Assembly (NCBI GenBank): GCA_024707205.1
Contig: JANQAD010000001.1
Span: forward strand, 2,259,979-2,323,978
Length of the DNA stretch: 64,000 nucleotides
Direction of reading: 5' to 3'
From: Demequina sp.
GTDB taxonomy: Bacteria; Actinomycetota; Actinomycetes; Actinomycetales; Demequinaceae
In this document: positions 30,019 through 39,303 of the stretch, in pieces
Layout of the letters: each line of letters begins with the position of its first letter
Position numbering within the stretch: the first letter of the stretch is position 1
Program-made: the position numbers and the translations under genes
The notes under the pieces: generated by a model
What the model was told of the DNA's origin: nothing
Database searches by the model: none
Seen by the model: only the letters and a program-made list of their open reading frames with translations

Positions 30019-31692
30019 GTGAAGCAACTGGGTTCCATCCTCCTGGAGAGCGGTGCGCTCACCGAGGACCAGTTGATGGATGCCATCGACGAGCAACAGA
30101 GTCGTGGGCAGACGCTCGGCCGCACCCTCGTGGAGCTCGGGATCATCAGCGAGACTCAGCTTGTTCGCGCTCTCGCCAGCCAAGTGGGGATGGAGTTCGT
30201 CGAGCTCGGCGAGTACCCCGTTGACCGCGCCGCGATCGCCTTGGTTCCCGGCGCCGTGTGCCGCCGCCACAACGCCATTCCGGTGAGCATGACCGACGGA
30301 GTGCTCCGGATCGCGATGTCCAACCCTGGCAACGTGGTCGCCGTTGACGACTTCCGCACGCTGACCCGCATGCCGGTCGAGCCCGTTGTGGCGACCTATG
30401 ACGACGTGGTGCAGGCGATCGACCGCTACTGCCGCGCCGACACCGAGCTCGAGGGCCTGCAGGAGGAGATGGAGCAGGACCAGGCGGGGGCCGCCGACCT
30501 CGAGTCGCTCGACTTCGGCTCAGCGGCCGAGGATGACGCGCCGATCGTGCGCTTCGTCAACCTGCTCATCACGCAGGCCGTGCAGGACCGTGCTTCCGAT
30601 ATTCACATCGAGCCGACCGAGGCCGACCTCACGGTGCGGTACCGCATCGACGGCGTGCTCCACGAGATGCAGCGCGCCCCCAAGGCCATCGCCGCCGGCG
30701 TGACGTCTCGCCTCAAGATCATGTCGGACATCGACATCGCCGAGCGTCGCAAGCCGCAGGATGGTCGCCTCTCGGTGAACCACCAGGGCCGCAAGATCGA
30801 CCTTCGCGTGGCGACCCTGCCCACGGTGTGGGGCGAGAAGGTCGTCATGCGTATCCTCGACAACTCGACGGCAACGCTGGACCTCGCCGACCTTGGTCTG
30901 CGCGAGAACAACTACGCCGCGTACTCCGAGTCCTTCACCAAGCCCTACGGCATGATCCTCGTGACCGGGCCCACGGGTTCCGGGAAGTCGACCACGCTGT
31001 ACGCGACGCTCAACCAGGTGGCGCGCCCTGAGATCAACGTGATCACGGTCGAGGACCCCGTGGAGTACCGCCTTCCGGGCATCAACCAGGTGCAGGTGAA
31101 CCCCAAGGCCGGCCTCACGTTCGCGTCCGCGCTGCGCTCGATTCTGCGTTCCGACCCCGACGTAGTGCTCCTCGGTGAGATCCGCGACCACGAGACCGCG
31201 CAGATCGCCATCGAGGCGGCCCTCACCGGCCACCTCGTGCTCTCGACGCTCCACACGAACGACGCCCCCTCGGCGATGACACGCCTCACCGAGATGGGGA
31301 TTGAGCCGTTCCTCGTGGGTTCCGCGGTTGACTGCGTGGTGGCCCAGCGCCTCGCGCGCCGCCTGTGCCAGCACTGCTCCGAGGAGCAGGAGGTCACCCC
31401 GGATCAGCTGCCCAAGGCGCTGAACTTCCCCGCGGACCAAACCGTGCCGACGCTGCGCAAGGCCGTTGGGTGCCAGCGCTGCTCGAACACGGGCTACCGC
31501 GGCCGTGTGGCGCTGCACGAGATCATGCAGGTGGACGAGTCGATCGAGCGCCTCACGGTGGGTCACGCTTCGACCGCCGAGATCCTCCGCGCGGCGCAGG
31601 CGAACGGCATGGAGACGCTGCTCCAGGACGGCTGGGCAAAGGTCCAGGACGGCGTCACGTCGCTCGAAGAGCTCTTCAGGGTGGTGAAGTGA
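30019..31692 (+). CDS. pilB: Type IV pilus assembly ATPase PilB
   Basis: Cytoplasmic hexameric motor for pilus extension. The 557-residue protein has an N-terminal MshEN-type domain (LGSILLESGALTEDQLMDAI), the second N-domain (SDIHIEPTEADLTVRYRIDG), Walker A GPTGSGKSTTLYA, Asp box, Walker B LLGEIRDHETAQIAIEAALTG and a zinc site CQHC ... CQRC. GTG 30019 is chosen because it follows GGGAG and matches family N-termini; the frame is open further upstream without coding character. First gene of the pilus block. Confidence 0.94.
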   Translation: MKQLGSILLESGALTEDQLMDAIDEQQSRGQTLGRTLVELGIISETQLVRALASQVGMEFVELGEYPVDRAAIALVPGAVCRRHNAIPVSMTDGVLRIAMSNPGNVVAVDDFRTLTRMPVEPVVATYDDVVQAIDRYCRADTELEGLQEEMEQDQAGAADLESLDFGSAAEDDAPIVRFVNLLITQAVQDRASDIHIEPTEADLTVRYRIDGVLHEMQRAPKAIAAGVTSRLKIMSDIDIAERRKPQDGRLSVNHQGRKIDLRVATLPTVWGEKVVMRILDNSTATLDLADLGLRENNYAAYSESFTKPYGMILVTGPTGSGKSTTLYATLNQVARPEINVITVEDPVEYRLPGINQVQVNPKAGLTFASALRSILRSDPDVVLLGEIRDHETAQIAIEAALTGHLVLSTLHTNDAPSAMTRLTEMGIEPFLVGSAVDCVVAQRLARRLCQHCSEEQEVTPDQLPKALNFPADQTVPTLRKAVGCQRCSNTGYRGRVALHEIMQVDESIERLTVGHASTAEILRAAQANGMETLLQDGWAKVQDGVTSLEELFRVVK

Positions 31693-31771
31693 CGATGCAC
31701 GCCTTCAGCACCTCCATCCTCGCGCCGATACACGAGGCGTCCCACGTCGATGCCAAGGGAGGGCCGCGCCC

Positions 31772-33109
31772 ATGACCTTCAGTTCCGAACCGTTCGCCGG
31801 TGCCCCCGGCGTGGTCCAGCAGCCGCTGCAGCCTGCGCCGCAGGTCGCGGGCCAGTGGGCCCCCGCCGCGCCCGAGCAGCCCGTTGCCGAAGCGCCGGCG
31901 CCCGCTCAGGCGGCGCCAGCCCCAGCGTCGGCCGCTCCCGCTCAGCCCGCCGCTCCTGCTCAGCCTGCCGCGCCCGCCCGCGCCACCGCGCCCGGCTCGC
32001 GCATCGGCATGAGCCAAGAGCGCCACGACGACGACATCGACATCAACACGGCGCTCCGTCAGATGATCGCGCTCGGCGCCTCCGACCTTCACCTCACGGC
32101 AGGTTCGCCACCCATGGTGCGCCTCGACGGCCAGCTGGCTGGCCTGTCCGACTACGAGCGGCTCAAGCCGGACGGTCTGCAGCGCTCGCTGTACACGATT
32201 CTCACGCAAGCGCAGCGGGAGAAGTTCGAAGAGGACCTCGAGCTCGACTTCTCGCACGCCCTAGTTGGCGAGTCTCGCTTCCGCGTGAACATGTACCGCC
32301 AGCGCGACGCCGTTGGTGCCGTCTTCCGCCAGATCCCGTACGAGATCAAGCCGCTCGAGGACCTCGGCATCCCGGCTGCGGTCTCTGGCTTCGCACAGTT
32401 GCCTCGTGGACTCGTGCTCGTCACCGGCCCCACCGGCTCCGGAAAGTCCACCACGCTCGCATCGCTCATCGACCTCGCCAACCGCTCGCGCGCCGCGCAC
32501 ATCGTCACGGTAGAGGACCCCATCGAGTTCCTGCACCGCCACAAGCGCTGCCTGGTCAACCAGCGCGAGGTGGGCACGGACACGCACTCGTTCGGCAACG
32601 CGCTGCGTCACGTACTGCGCCAGGACCCGGACATCATCCTCATCGGTGAGCTCCGCGACCTCGAGACCATCTCCGTTGCGCTCACCGCCGCGGAGACCGG
32701 CCACCTCGTGTTCGCGACACTGCACACGCAGGACGCGGCGCAGACCATCGACCGCATCATCGACGTCTTCCCCGCAGAGCAACAGGGCCAGGTGCGCACG
32801 CAGCTGGGCACCGCAATCCAGGGTGTTGTCTGCCAGGCGCTGCTTCGCCGCGCCGACGGGCCTGGACGTGCGGTGGCCGTGGAGGTCATGCTCGCGACGC
32901 CCGCCATCCGCAACCTCATCCGCGATGGCAAGACCCACCAGATCTACACCGCGCTGCAGGCCGGCGCGTCGATGGGCATGCAATCCATGGACCAGCACCT
33001 TGCGGAACTCGTCAAGTCCGGTGTCGTCGGCTACGACTCGGCCCGCGAAGTGTGCCGCTCCGTCGAAGAGTTCAACCGGCTCTGTGGCCGCATCGGATCG
33101 GTGGCGTAG
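31772..33109 (+). CDS. pilT: Type IV pilus retraction ATPase PilT
   Basis: Drives pilus depolymerisation, used for twitching and DNA import in other bacteria. The 445-residue protein has a Pro/Ala/Gln-rich N-terminal extension of about 75 residues, then LRQMIALGASDLHLTAGSPP, Walker A GPTGSGKSTTLA, Walker B LIGELRDLETISVALTAAETG and the PilT-specific AIRNLIRDGKTHQI near the C-terminus, which separates it from PilB. The extension is unusual; plain PilT is about 350 residues. It precedes pilC by 2 bases. Confidence 0.93.
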   Translation: MTFSSEPFAGAPGVVQQPLQPAPQVAGQWAPAAPEQPVAEAPAPAQAAPAPASAAPAQPAAPAQPAAPARATAPGSRIGMSQERHDDDIDINTALRQMIALGASDLHLTAGSPPMVRLDGQLAGLSDYERLKPDGLQRSLYTILTQAQREKFEEDLELDFSHALVGESRFRVNMYRQRDAVGAVFRQIPYEIKPLEDLGIPAAVSGFAQLPRGLVLVTGPTGSGKSTTLASLIDLANRSRAAHIVTVEDPIEFLHRHKRCLVNQREVGTDTHSFGNALRHVLRQDPDIILIGELRDLETISVALTAAETGHLVFATLHTQDAAQTIDRIIDVFPAEQQGQVRTQLGTAIQGVVCQALLRRADGPGRAVAVEVMLATPAIRNLIRDGKTHQIYTALQAGASMGMQSMDQHLAELVKSGVVGYDSAREVCRSVEEFNRLCGRIGSVA

Positions 33110-33111
33110 TC

Positions 33112-34342
33112 ATGGCAACTGCAACCAAGACGTTTAACTTCATCGCTCGCGACGCGAGCGGCAACACCGTCAAGGACGTCATGACGGGCTCTTCGGAGCA
33201 GGCCGTCGCGTCGCGCCTGCGCGAGCGCGGGCTTACCCCAGTCTCCGTAACCGCGCCGCCCAACTCCGGTCTCAACATGGAGATCAAGATTCCGGGCATG
33301 AGCGACAAGATCGGCCTCAAAGATGTGGCGATCATGTCCCGCCAGTTGGCGACAATGATCAACTCCGGGTTGTCGTTGCTGCGTGCGCTCATGATCCTCG
33401 TGGAGCAGACCGAGAACAAGGCGCTCGCCGCGGTGCTCACGGACGTCCGCTCTGGAGGTGGAGACGGGCCGTTCGTTCTCCTCGGCGCTCGCCAAGCACC
33501 CCAAGGTGTTCCCTCCCATCATGATCAACATGGTCAAGGCCGGCGAGATTGGCGGCTTCCTTGACCGGGCGCTGATCTCGCTCGCGGAGAACTTTGAGAA
33601 GGAAGTGGCGCTGCGGGGCAAGATCAAGTCCGCGATGGCGTATCCCATCGTCGTGTTCGTGATCGCGATCGTCGCCGCCACGGCCATGCTCCTGTTCATC
33701 ATTCCAGTGTTCGGCAACATGTTTTCAACACTGGGCGGTTCGCTGCCAGCTCCCACGCGCTTCCTGATGGCGCTCTCAGACTTCCTCAAGATCGCGATCG
33801 TTCCCATCATCCTGCTGCTCATCGTGTTCGCATGGTGGTGGGCGCGCCACAAGAACGACCGCAAGGTGCGCGAGTTCCTCGACCCCATCAAGTTGAAGAT
33901 GCCCGTGTTCGGCAACCTCAACAAGAAGATCGCCCTCTCGCGCTTCTCGCGCAACCTGAGCGCCATGCTCGGCGCGGGCGTACCGATCCTGCAGGCCCTT
34001 GACATCGTTGGCGAGGCCAGCGGCAACACCGTGGTGGAGGAGGCGACCAAAGAGGTCATGGACGCGGTCCGCAAGGGCCGCTCAATCACGGCGCCCCTGC
34101 AGTCGAGCCCCGTGTTCCCGCCCATGATGGCGCAGATGATGGCCGTTGGTGAGGACACCGGTGCGCTCGACGACATGCTGTCCAAAATCGCCGACTTCTA
34201 CGACCAAGAAGTCGAGTCAACCACCGACCAGCTCACCAGCCTCATCGAGCCGCTCATGATCCTCTTCGTCGGAATCATGGTCGGCGGAATGGTCATCACG
34301 ATGTACCTGCCCATGTTCTCGATCTACAACCAGATCGGGTAG
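33112..34342 (+). CDS. pilC: Type IV pilus inner-membrane platform protein PilC, frameshifted
   Basis: Membrane platform on which PilB and PilT act. Two T2SSF domains are seen (LKDVAIMSRQLATMINSGLSL; LSRFSRNLSAMLGAGVPILQ) with three membrane segments, and the C-terminal EPLMILFVGIMVGGMVITMYLPMF. The frame changes near 33450: CGCTCTGGAG has one base too many; removing it gives VLTDVRLEVETGRSFSSAL. Restored length is about 409 residues, normal for PilC. Confidence 0.92.
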
Positions 34343-34534
34343 CACGGGCTCCTTCATAACTCCATAGGCAGACACAAGTTTCACTTCGGTGAGAGCTCCA
34401 CCGCCCAGGTGGCGGGGGAGCAGCAGCAGAAGTGTGGTGAGCCCCGCCGGGGCGAGCCGAACTCCGCCCTCTAGCGGCGGTTAACAAGGCGACACCCGTC
34501 GCCGGAATCAGAAACAAGACAAAGGAGAACGAGC
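34343..34534 (+). promoter_or_regulatory. Structured 192-base leader of pilA, no gene
   Basis: The space between pilC and pilA holds several short hairpins: CACTTCGGTG, GCCCCGCCGGGGC, and GGCGAC-ACCC-GTCGCC at the 3' end, followed by AAAGGAG before the ATG. It probably contains the promoter of the major pilin gene and a long 5' UTR. I compared it by eye with the c-di-GMP-I, cobalamin and ydaO consensus and found no match. Confidence 0.4.
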
Positions 34535-34945
34535 ATGATCGCTCGCATTCACAAGTCCCTCGAGAAGAAGGACAAGGGCTTCACCCTTATCGAGCTTCTC
34601 GTCGTCATCATCATCATCGGCATCCTTGCCGCGATCGCCATCCCGGTGTTCCTCAACCAGCGCAAGAAGGCTGTTGACGCCGGCATCAAGTCCGACCTTC
34701 GTTCGATCGCGAACGAGCTCGAGTCCTACTACGTGGACAACCAGGCGTACCCCGCCTCGATCACCACGTCGGGCTCCACGATCACGGTTGGCACGGGCGG
34801 CGGCACGGTGACGAAGTCGAACGTCAACACCACCTACACCTACACCCCCGCCACCGATCGGTACACCGTGAAGGGGCAGAACTCCGGGCAGGGTACGGGC
34901 AAGACCTACGTCTACGACTCGGCCAACGGCGGTCTCGCCGACTAA
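34535..34945 (+). CDS. pilA: Major type IV pilin (prepilin)
   Basis: Structural subunit of the pilus. A 136-residue prepilin: a 14-residue positively charged leader ending in Gly, the class III signal GFTLIELLVVIIIIGILAAI with Glu at +5, then a hydrophilic domain rich in Thr/Ser/Gly and free of cysteine, so there is no disulfide loop. The mature form is about 121 residues, small as in Gram-positive pilins. AAAGGAG precedes the start. A strong hairpin follows, which would let pilA be expressed above its neighbours. Confidence 0.93.
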   Translation: MIARIHKSLEKKDKGFTLIELLVVIIIIGILAAIAIPVFLNQRKKAVDAGIKSDLRSIANELESYYVDNQAYPASITTSGSTITVGTGGGTVTKSNVNTTYTYTPATDRYTVKGQNSGQGTGKTYVYDSANGGLAD

Positions 34946-34969
34946 GTTCGGCGCCGACCACCGAGGTCA

Positions 34970-35008
34970 GTGGGTGGGGGCGGGTCTTCGGGCCCGCCTC
35001 CACCCCAC
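34970..35008 (+). terminator. Terminator-like hairpin after pilA
   Basis: GTGGGTGGGGGCGGG pairs with CCCGCCTCCACCCCAC around TCTTCGGG, followed by a T-rich stretch (ATTTCCTTTATT). Good match to an intrinsic terminator or attenuator separating pilA from the minor pilins. Confidence 0.7.
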
Positions 35009-35042
35009 AGCATTTCCTTTATTGAGGGAGAGGGGAGCAAGC

Positions 35043-37025
35043 ATGGACCAGGCGACCAACGCGTCGAACGGTGTCATCCGGTCGCGCGACGAGGGCTTCA
35101 CCCTTGTCGAGGTCATCATGGCTCTCGTCCTCCTCGGCATGATCGCGATGGCGTCATTGGGGGTGTTCCTCAAAGGCATGAGCACCATCACCCATGTGCA
35201 GCGCCAGCAAGCAGCAGTGGCTGTCGCCAACTCCGCCATGGACGTGGCGCGTTCCGTTTCGCCTGGTGCGGTCAACGCAGCCGGCACCATCGGTGTGGTC
35301 AAGGGGCGCTCGGCGTCCGCCGTTAACACGGTGTGGACCGATGCGACCACCAAGAACGCCTCCGACACCGTCGACATGACCGCTGCCTCGGACCCGACCA
35401 CAGGCCTTACCGCTGCTGACCAGTGGGTTCCGGTTCGCACCACGCAGCGTGTCGACAACGTGACCTACACCGTAGATACGCTGGTGGGAACGTGTTACCG
35501 CCTCCGCGCCGCGTCTTCCGTGAGCCAGGACTGCGTGCGATTCGACACCCCGCCTTCAGGAACCACATACGCGCAGATGTACCGCATCCGCGTGGTAGTC
35601 CGCTGGGACGAGAGTTCCAATGGTTCAAAGCCCCAGACGTATCGGATGTCCACACTGATTGATCCCACGGCCGACGCCACGTGGAACACGGTCCTCCTGC
35701 CATACGCGTACGACGACGAGTTCACGGTCGCCGCTCGCTCTGGTACGACGTACCACGCGGTCGTGGCGAACGACGCAGTCGACTACGACGAGTCGGGCAC
35801 CACGAGTGCGATCAGGAATCTCTCCGGGGTGAGCCCAAGCAGTGGTGGCTTCACCGTTGCCGCCAGCAGCGCATCGGGCCAGGTGGGCGGCGTGCTGTTC
35901 ACCGCGCCCACCTCCGGCACCGTCTCCGGCACCGTCACGTTCACCTACAAGGTAGAGGGCACGAGCGGCGAGCGCTCGGCAGATCCCGCCACAGTGACCG
36001 TCCACGTGGTGCCGCAACCCGTTGTGGACAACCTCACCGTGGCCGCAGGCAGCACCACCAACATCAACTCGCTGCTCACCGCGAACGACATTGGCGTCAC
36101 CAACATCACCCCCGCCACGCGCAAGACCCAGGTGGTGGTCGCGAACTCCACATCGGTCGATCTCTTCACCACCGAGGACGTGACCGACGCGATGAAGGAC
36201 GCTCGTACCGCGGACACGGCCGCACTCGCGGCCAAGGGCATCACCACCGACGGGAGTGGAAACATTAGCTTCGCGGCGCCGACCACCGCCGGAAATTCGA
36301 CGACGTTCTACTACTACCTCGTTGACGATCCGATCGGCACGGGGATCCGCTACCCCAACACCACGCCGGTTGCGGTCACGCTCACCACGGAGACCACCCC
36401 AAGCGCCAAGGACCTGGAGTACTCCTACCAGGTCACAAGCGCGAGCACGGCGAACCCGATTCCGTGGGCCACGGACAATGTCAGCCCGGCGGGCACCAAG
36501 ATCAAGGTCATCTCGTTCGCCGGGCCGGGGACGTCGCCCCTAAACCTGGCGGTCGGTGCCACGGGATCGACCTTGACGTTCACCACCACGAGCACGACGG
36601 CGATCGGCCACTACACGATCCAGTACCAAACGGTCTCCGCTAGCGGGCTGACGTCGGCCACCAAGACGATTACGGTGCACGTGCTGCCTACCGGGATTAA
36701 GGATCCGCAGACGACCTCGAAGACGCGCAGCGGCAATGCCGTCACTTACGTGGTCAACCCCAACCCCTCGGGCACCGCCAACGACTTCTTGCCCGCAACG
36801 GGTGTGCGTCTAGGCACCGTGTCGGTGACGAGCGGCCCATGCACCATCACCACCCAGCCGACGACCACGGACCCCTTCAAGTTCGTTGCCAACTTCGGCT
36901 CAGGATCGAGCTCAAGCACGGCATGCACGCTTAACTACACGGTGGTCAGCACGGGCACCGGCACGTACCTCACGCCGGCGGTGGAGTCCGGAGTGTTCAC
37001 ATGGGCGGTGACCCGCGGATCATGA
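35043..37025 (+). CDS. Large pilin-like protein with Ig-like repeats
   Basis: A 660-residue protein with a class III signal (DEGFTLVEVIMALVLLGM, Glu at +5), so it should be cut by PilD and join the pilus. The rest is exported, Thr/Ser/Val-rich, and appears to hold several beta-sandwich repeats: strand endings ATVTVHVVPQ and TKTITVHVLPT recur. That is far larger than a normal pilin and fits a tip or adhesive subunit. ATG 35043 follows GAGGGAGAGGGGAG. It ends in an ATGA overlap with the next pilin gene. Confidence 0.75.
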   Translation: MDQATNASNGVIRSRDEGFTLVEVIMALVLLGMIAMASLGVFLKGMSTITHVQRQQAAVAVANSAMDVARSVSPGAVNAAGTIGVVKGRSASAVNTVWTDATTKNASDTVDMTAASDPTTGLTAADQWVPVRTTQRVDNVTYTVDTLVGTCYRLRAASSVSQDCVRFDTPPSGTTYAQMYRIRVVVRWDESSNGSKPQTYRMSTLIDPTADATWNTVLLPYAYDDEFTVAARSGTTYHAVVANDAVDYDESGTTSAIRNLSGVSPSSGGFTVAASSASGQVGGVLFTAPTSGTVSGTVTFTYKVEGTSGERSADPATVTVHVVPQPVVDNLTVAAGSTTNINSLLTANDIGVTNITPATRKTQVVVANSTSVDLFTTEDVTDAMKDARTADTAALAAKGITTDGSGNISFAAPTTAGNSTTFYYYLVDDPIGTGIRYPNTTPVAVTLTTETTPSAKDLEYSYQVTSASTANPIPWATDNVSPAGTKIKVISFAGPGTSPLNLAVGATGSTLTFTTTSTTAIGHYTIQYQTVSASGLTSATKTITVHVLPTGIKDPQTTSKTRSGNAVTYVVNPNPSGTANDFLPATGVRLGTVSVTSGPCTITTQPTTTDPFKFVANFGSGSSSSTACTLNYTVVSTGTGTYLTPAVESGVFTWAVTRGS

Positions 37026-37696
37026 GAATCCTTGGCACACTCCTTGCTCGCGTGCGAGCTGCGCGGCGCGACGGTGAAAGCGGCGTGAGCATCACCGAGC
37101 TCGTCATCTCGATGGCGATCTTCTCGATGGTCATCGTGGTCTTCCTTGCCGCGGTGTCCTCCATGGCCAGGTCAACGGTGCGCAGCGAGGCCACCTCGGA
37201 CTCCGCCTCTCAGATGCGCGCCGTGTTCGCGCGCTTCGACAAGGAAGTCCGCTACGCAAGTGACATCAACACGCCAGGGACCGCCAACGGAAACATCTAC
37301 ATCGAGTACCTGGTTCCCGCCAGCGCCAAGGATGGCGAAGCGATGTGTGTGCAGTGGCGCTACCTGACGGTGGACAAGAAGCTCCAGCGCCGTACGTGGT
37401 CTCCCGGCGACGCGTCGACGGTAACGAGCTGGGTCACCCTGGTCACCAAGTTGCGCAATGATCTCTCGCTGACCGCGGAGCAGCCGTTCACGCTTCACCG
37501 CGCGGGCACCGTTTCCGGCAAGGTGTATCTGCACCAGACGCTGGACATCTTCCTCGACGCGGGGCTCTCGGGTAGCGGCGACGCTCGCGGCAGCCAGCTT
37601 GATACGACCTTCGTCGCGCAGAACTCATCAACGGCGTCGGTCACCAATCCGGGGCTTGTAAAGGTATGCCTGGTAGGGAGCGTGCAGCGACCATGA
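37022..37696 (+). CDS. Minor pilin, PilW/PilJ-like
   Basis: A 224-residue protein with leader ending DGESG and signal VSITELVISMAIFSMVIVVF (Glu at +5). The C-terminal domain is polar with one cysteine near CVQWRYL. It is linked to both neighbours by ATGA overlaps, so the three minor pilins are translationally coupled. Exact homology to PilW is inferred from order and shape, not from a clear motif. Confidence 0.75.
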   Translation: MRILGTLLARVRAARRDGESGVSITELVISMAIFSMVIVVFLAAVSSMARSTVRSEATSDSASQMRAVFARFDKEVRYASDINTPGTANGNIYIEYLVPASAKDGEAMCVQWRYLTVDKKLQRRTWSPGDASTVTSWVTLVTKLRNDLSLTAEQPFTLHRAGTVSGKVYLHQTLDIFLDAGLSGSGDARGSQLDTTFVAQNSSTASVTNPGLVKVCLVGSVQRP

Positions 37697-39303
37697 CAAA
37701 GATTCGTTATCTCCTGGATCGGCGGTTCTCGCGTCGCGGCGACGACGCAGGCGTGGCCTTCCTCTCCGTCATCATGCTCTTGATGGTGCTCACATTCTTC
37801 GCCGTCGTCGTACTGGGTGTGGTGCTTTCGCAAATCACCCCAACCCTGTACACCAACAAGAGCAGCCGCACGCTCGTGGCGGCACAGTCCGGGATTGACG
37901 CAACCATCGGGCAGTTCCGGAACGCGACCACCAAGGACTCCACCGGCGCCTGGATGGGCGACATCCACAAGTTGCCGTGCACGGTTGTCGGTACGGTCGA
38001 CGGCACCGGCGGCGCGGCTCACTACTCCGCCACGATTCAGTACTTTGTTGACGATCCTGAGGGTGAGGATGGCGCGTGGCGCACAACCAATGCACTTGAG
38101 TGCTTCGTGGGCAGCGGTGCCAACGGTGGCCTTCGCGCGGTACCGCATTTTGCGATCATCACGTCAGAAGGCTTTGATGACACGGCGAAGGTGGTCGTTG
38201 ACCGGGCGGATCGTGTCATGGAGGCCACGTACACGTTCCAGCTCACGACCCGCAAACTCAGCGGCGGCATGATCCTCGATACGGACAGCGCGTACTGCCT
38301 GGTGGCAACGTCAGCCTCTGTCGGCGCGAACATCCTCTACAAGTCGATGACGAGTTCCGATTGCGTGGAGCAGACAGACCTGAACTCCTGGAGCTGGCGC
38401 GACGACTACATGATGCACCTGACCGCGAACGACCGTGACGGGAAGATCCCGCTATGTTGGTCCGGCCGGAACACCACGTCAAACACTCCCGTGGCAATGA
38501 CCCTCAAGGAGTGCTACACCGGGTCGACGGACCCCGATGGGCAGCGCCTCTCGTGGACGGGCTCGTACACCTGGCGTGGGCAACTTGCAGACAACTCGGA
38601 CTACGCGGAGTCGTACGTTGTCAACCAAGACAGTCACATTGACGCCAACGACAAGCTGTCCGTAGCCAAGACGGTGACTTACGCCTCGCTCCAGCCGCTG
38701 CCAGCAGTGGGTAAGGGTGCGGCATCGTATGAGACCAACCAGGTGGTCAATCAGAACCAGTTCGGTCGCTGCCTCGACGTCACCAACCAGGTGATCACGT
38801 ACTCGTACGAGATCACGTACCCGTGTAAGCAGGACCCAACGGGCAAGGGGCGCTTCGACTGGAACCACAAGTGGTACTACAGCGAGCCTGCCGAGGGCGC
38901 CGAGTCCGTGGTGACCACGATCACGGTCAACAACGGCTCCACGTACTGCCTGCTCACCACAGACACCGGCGGACTCTCCGGCAGCCCGAATCCCAGTGGC
39001 TATAGCGCCTACAAATTCCCCAAGTTCGGTTCCGACTGCAGCAACGCCAACGCCAAATGGACTCGGTACGGATACTCCACCGACCCGCTGAAGTCGTACA
39101 CGATTCAGGACCGAAACGGCAAATGTCTCTCCGCGAGTGACGTCAAGATCAAGGAAGACACGTCGGGCGCCAAGAACTGGACGGCCGTCATCGTGGCGAC
39201 ATGTGATGGCGCCGACGAGAAGCAGAAGTGGAACGTGCCAGACACGCCGGTCGGCGCCTCCATCGGTGACTACGAGGAAGTCACCGGACGGACCGGCGGA
39301 TGA
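37693..39303 (+). CDS. PilX/GspK-like minor pilin with ricin-type lectin-like C-terminus
   Basis: A 536-residue protein. The N-terminus (DDAGVAFLSVIMLLMVLTFF) resembles a pilin helix but lacks Glu at +5, as in GspK/PilX proteins that cap the tip. From about residue 200 the sequence shows lectin-like repeats: YCLVATSA ... GQRLSW, GRCLDVTNQ ... FDWNHKW, YCLLTTDTGG ... NAKWTRYG, GKCLSASDV ... EKQKWNV, i.e. Q-x-W-like endings after GxCL starts, typical of beta-trefoil ricin B folds. I infer a carbohydrate-binding pilus tip. ATGA overlaps with both neighbours. Confidence 0.7.
   Translation: MTKIRYLLDRRFSRRGDDAGVAFLSVIMLLMVLTFFAVVVLGVVLSQITPTLYTNKSSRTLVAAQSGIDATIGQFRNATTKDSTGAWMGDIHKLPCTVVGTVDGTGGAAHYSATIQYFVDDPEGEDGAWRTTNALECFVGSGANGGLRAVPHFAIITSEGFDDTAKVVVDRADRVMEATYTFQLTTRKLSGGMILDTDSAYCLVATSASVGANILYKSMTSSDCVEQTDLNSWSWRDDYMMHLTANDRDGKIPLCWSGRNTTSNTPVAMTLKECYTGSTDPDGQRLSWTGSYTWRGQLADNSDYAESYVVNQDSHIDANDKLSVAKTVTYASLQPLPAVGKGAASYETNQVVNQNQFGRCLDVTNQVITYSYEITYPCKQDPTGKGRFDWNHKWYYSEPAEGAESVVTTITVNNGSTYCLLTTDTGGLSGSPNPSGYSAYKFPKFGSDCSNANAKWTRYGYSTDPLKSYTIQDRNGKCLSASDVKIKEDTSGAKNWTAVIVATCDGADEKQKWNVPDTPVGASIGDYEEVTGRTGG

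Noticed and set aside
34343-34534. c-di-GMP or cobalamin riboswitch before pilA
   Set aside because: Neither conserved core sequence was found on reading.
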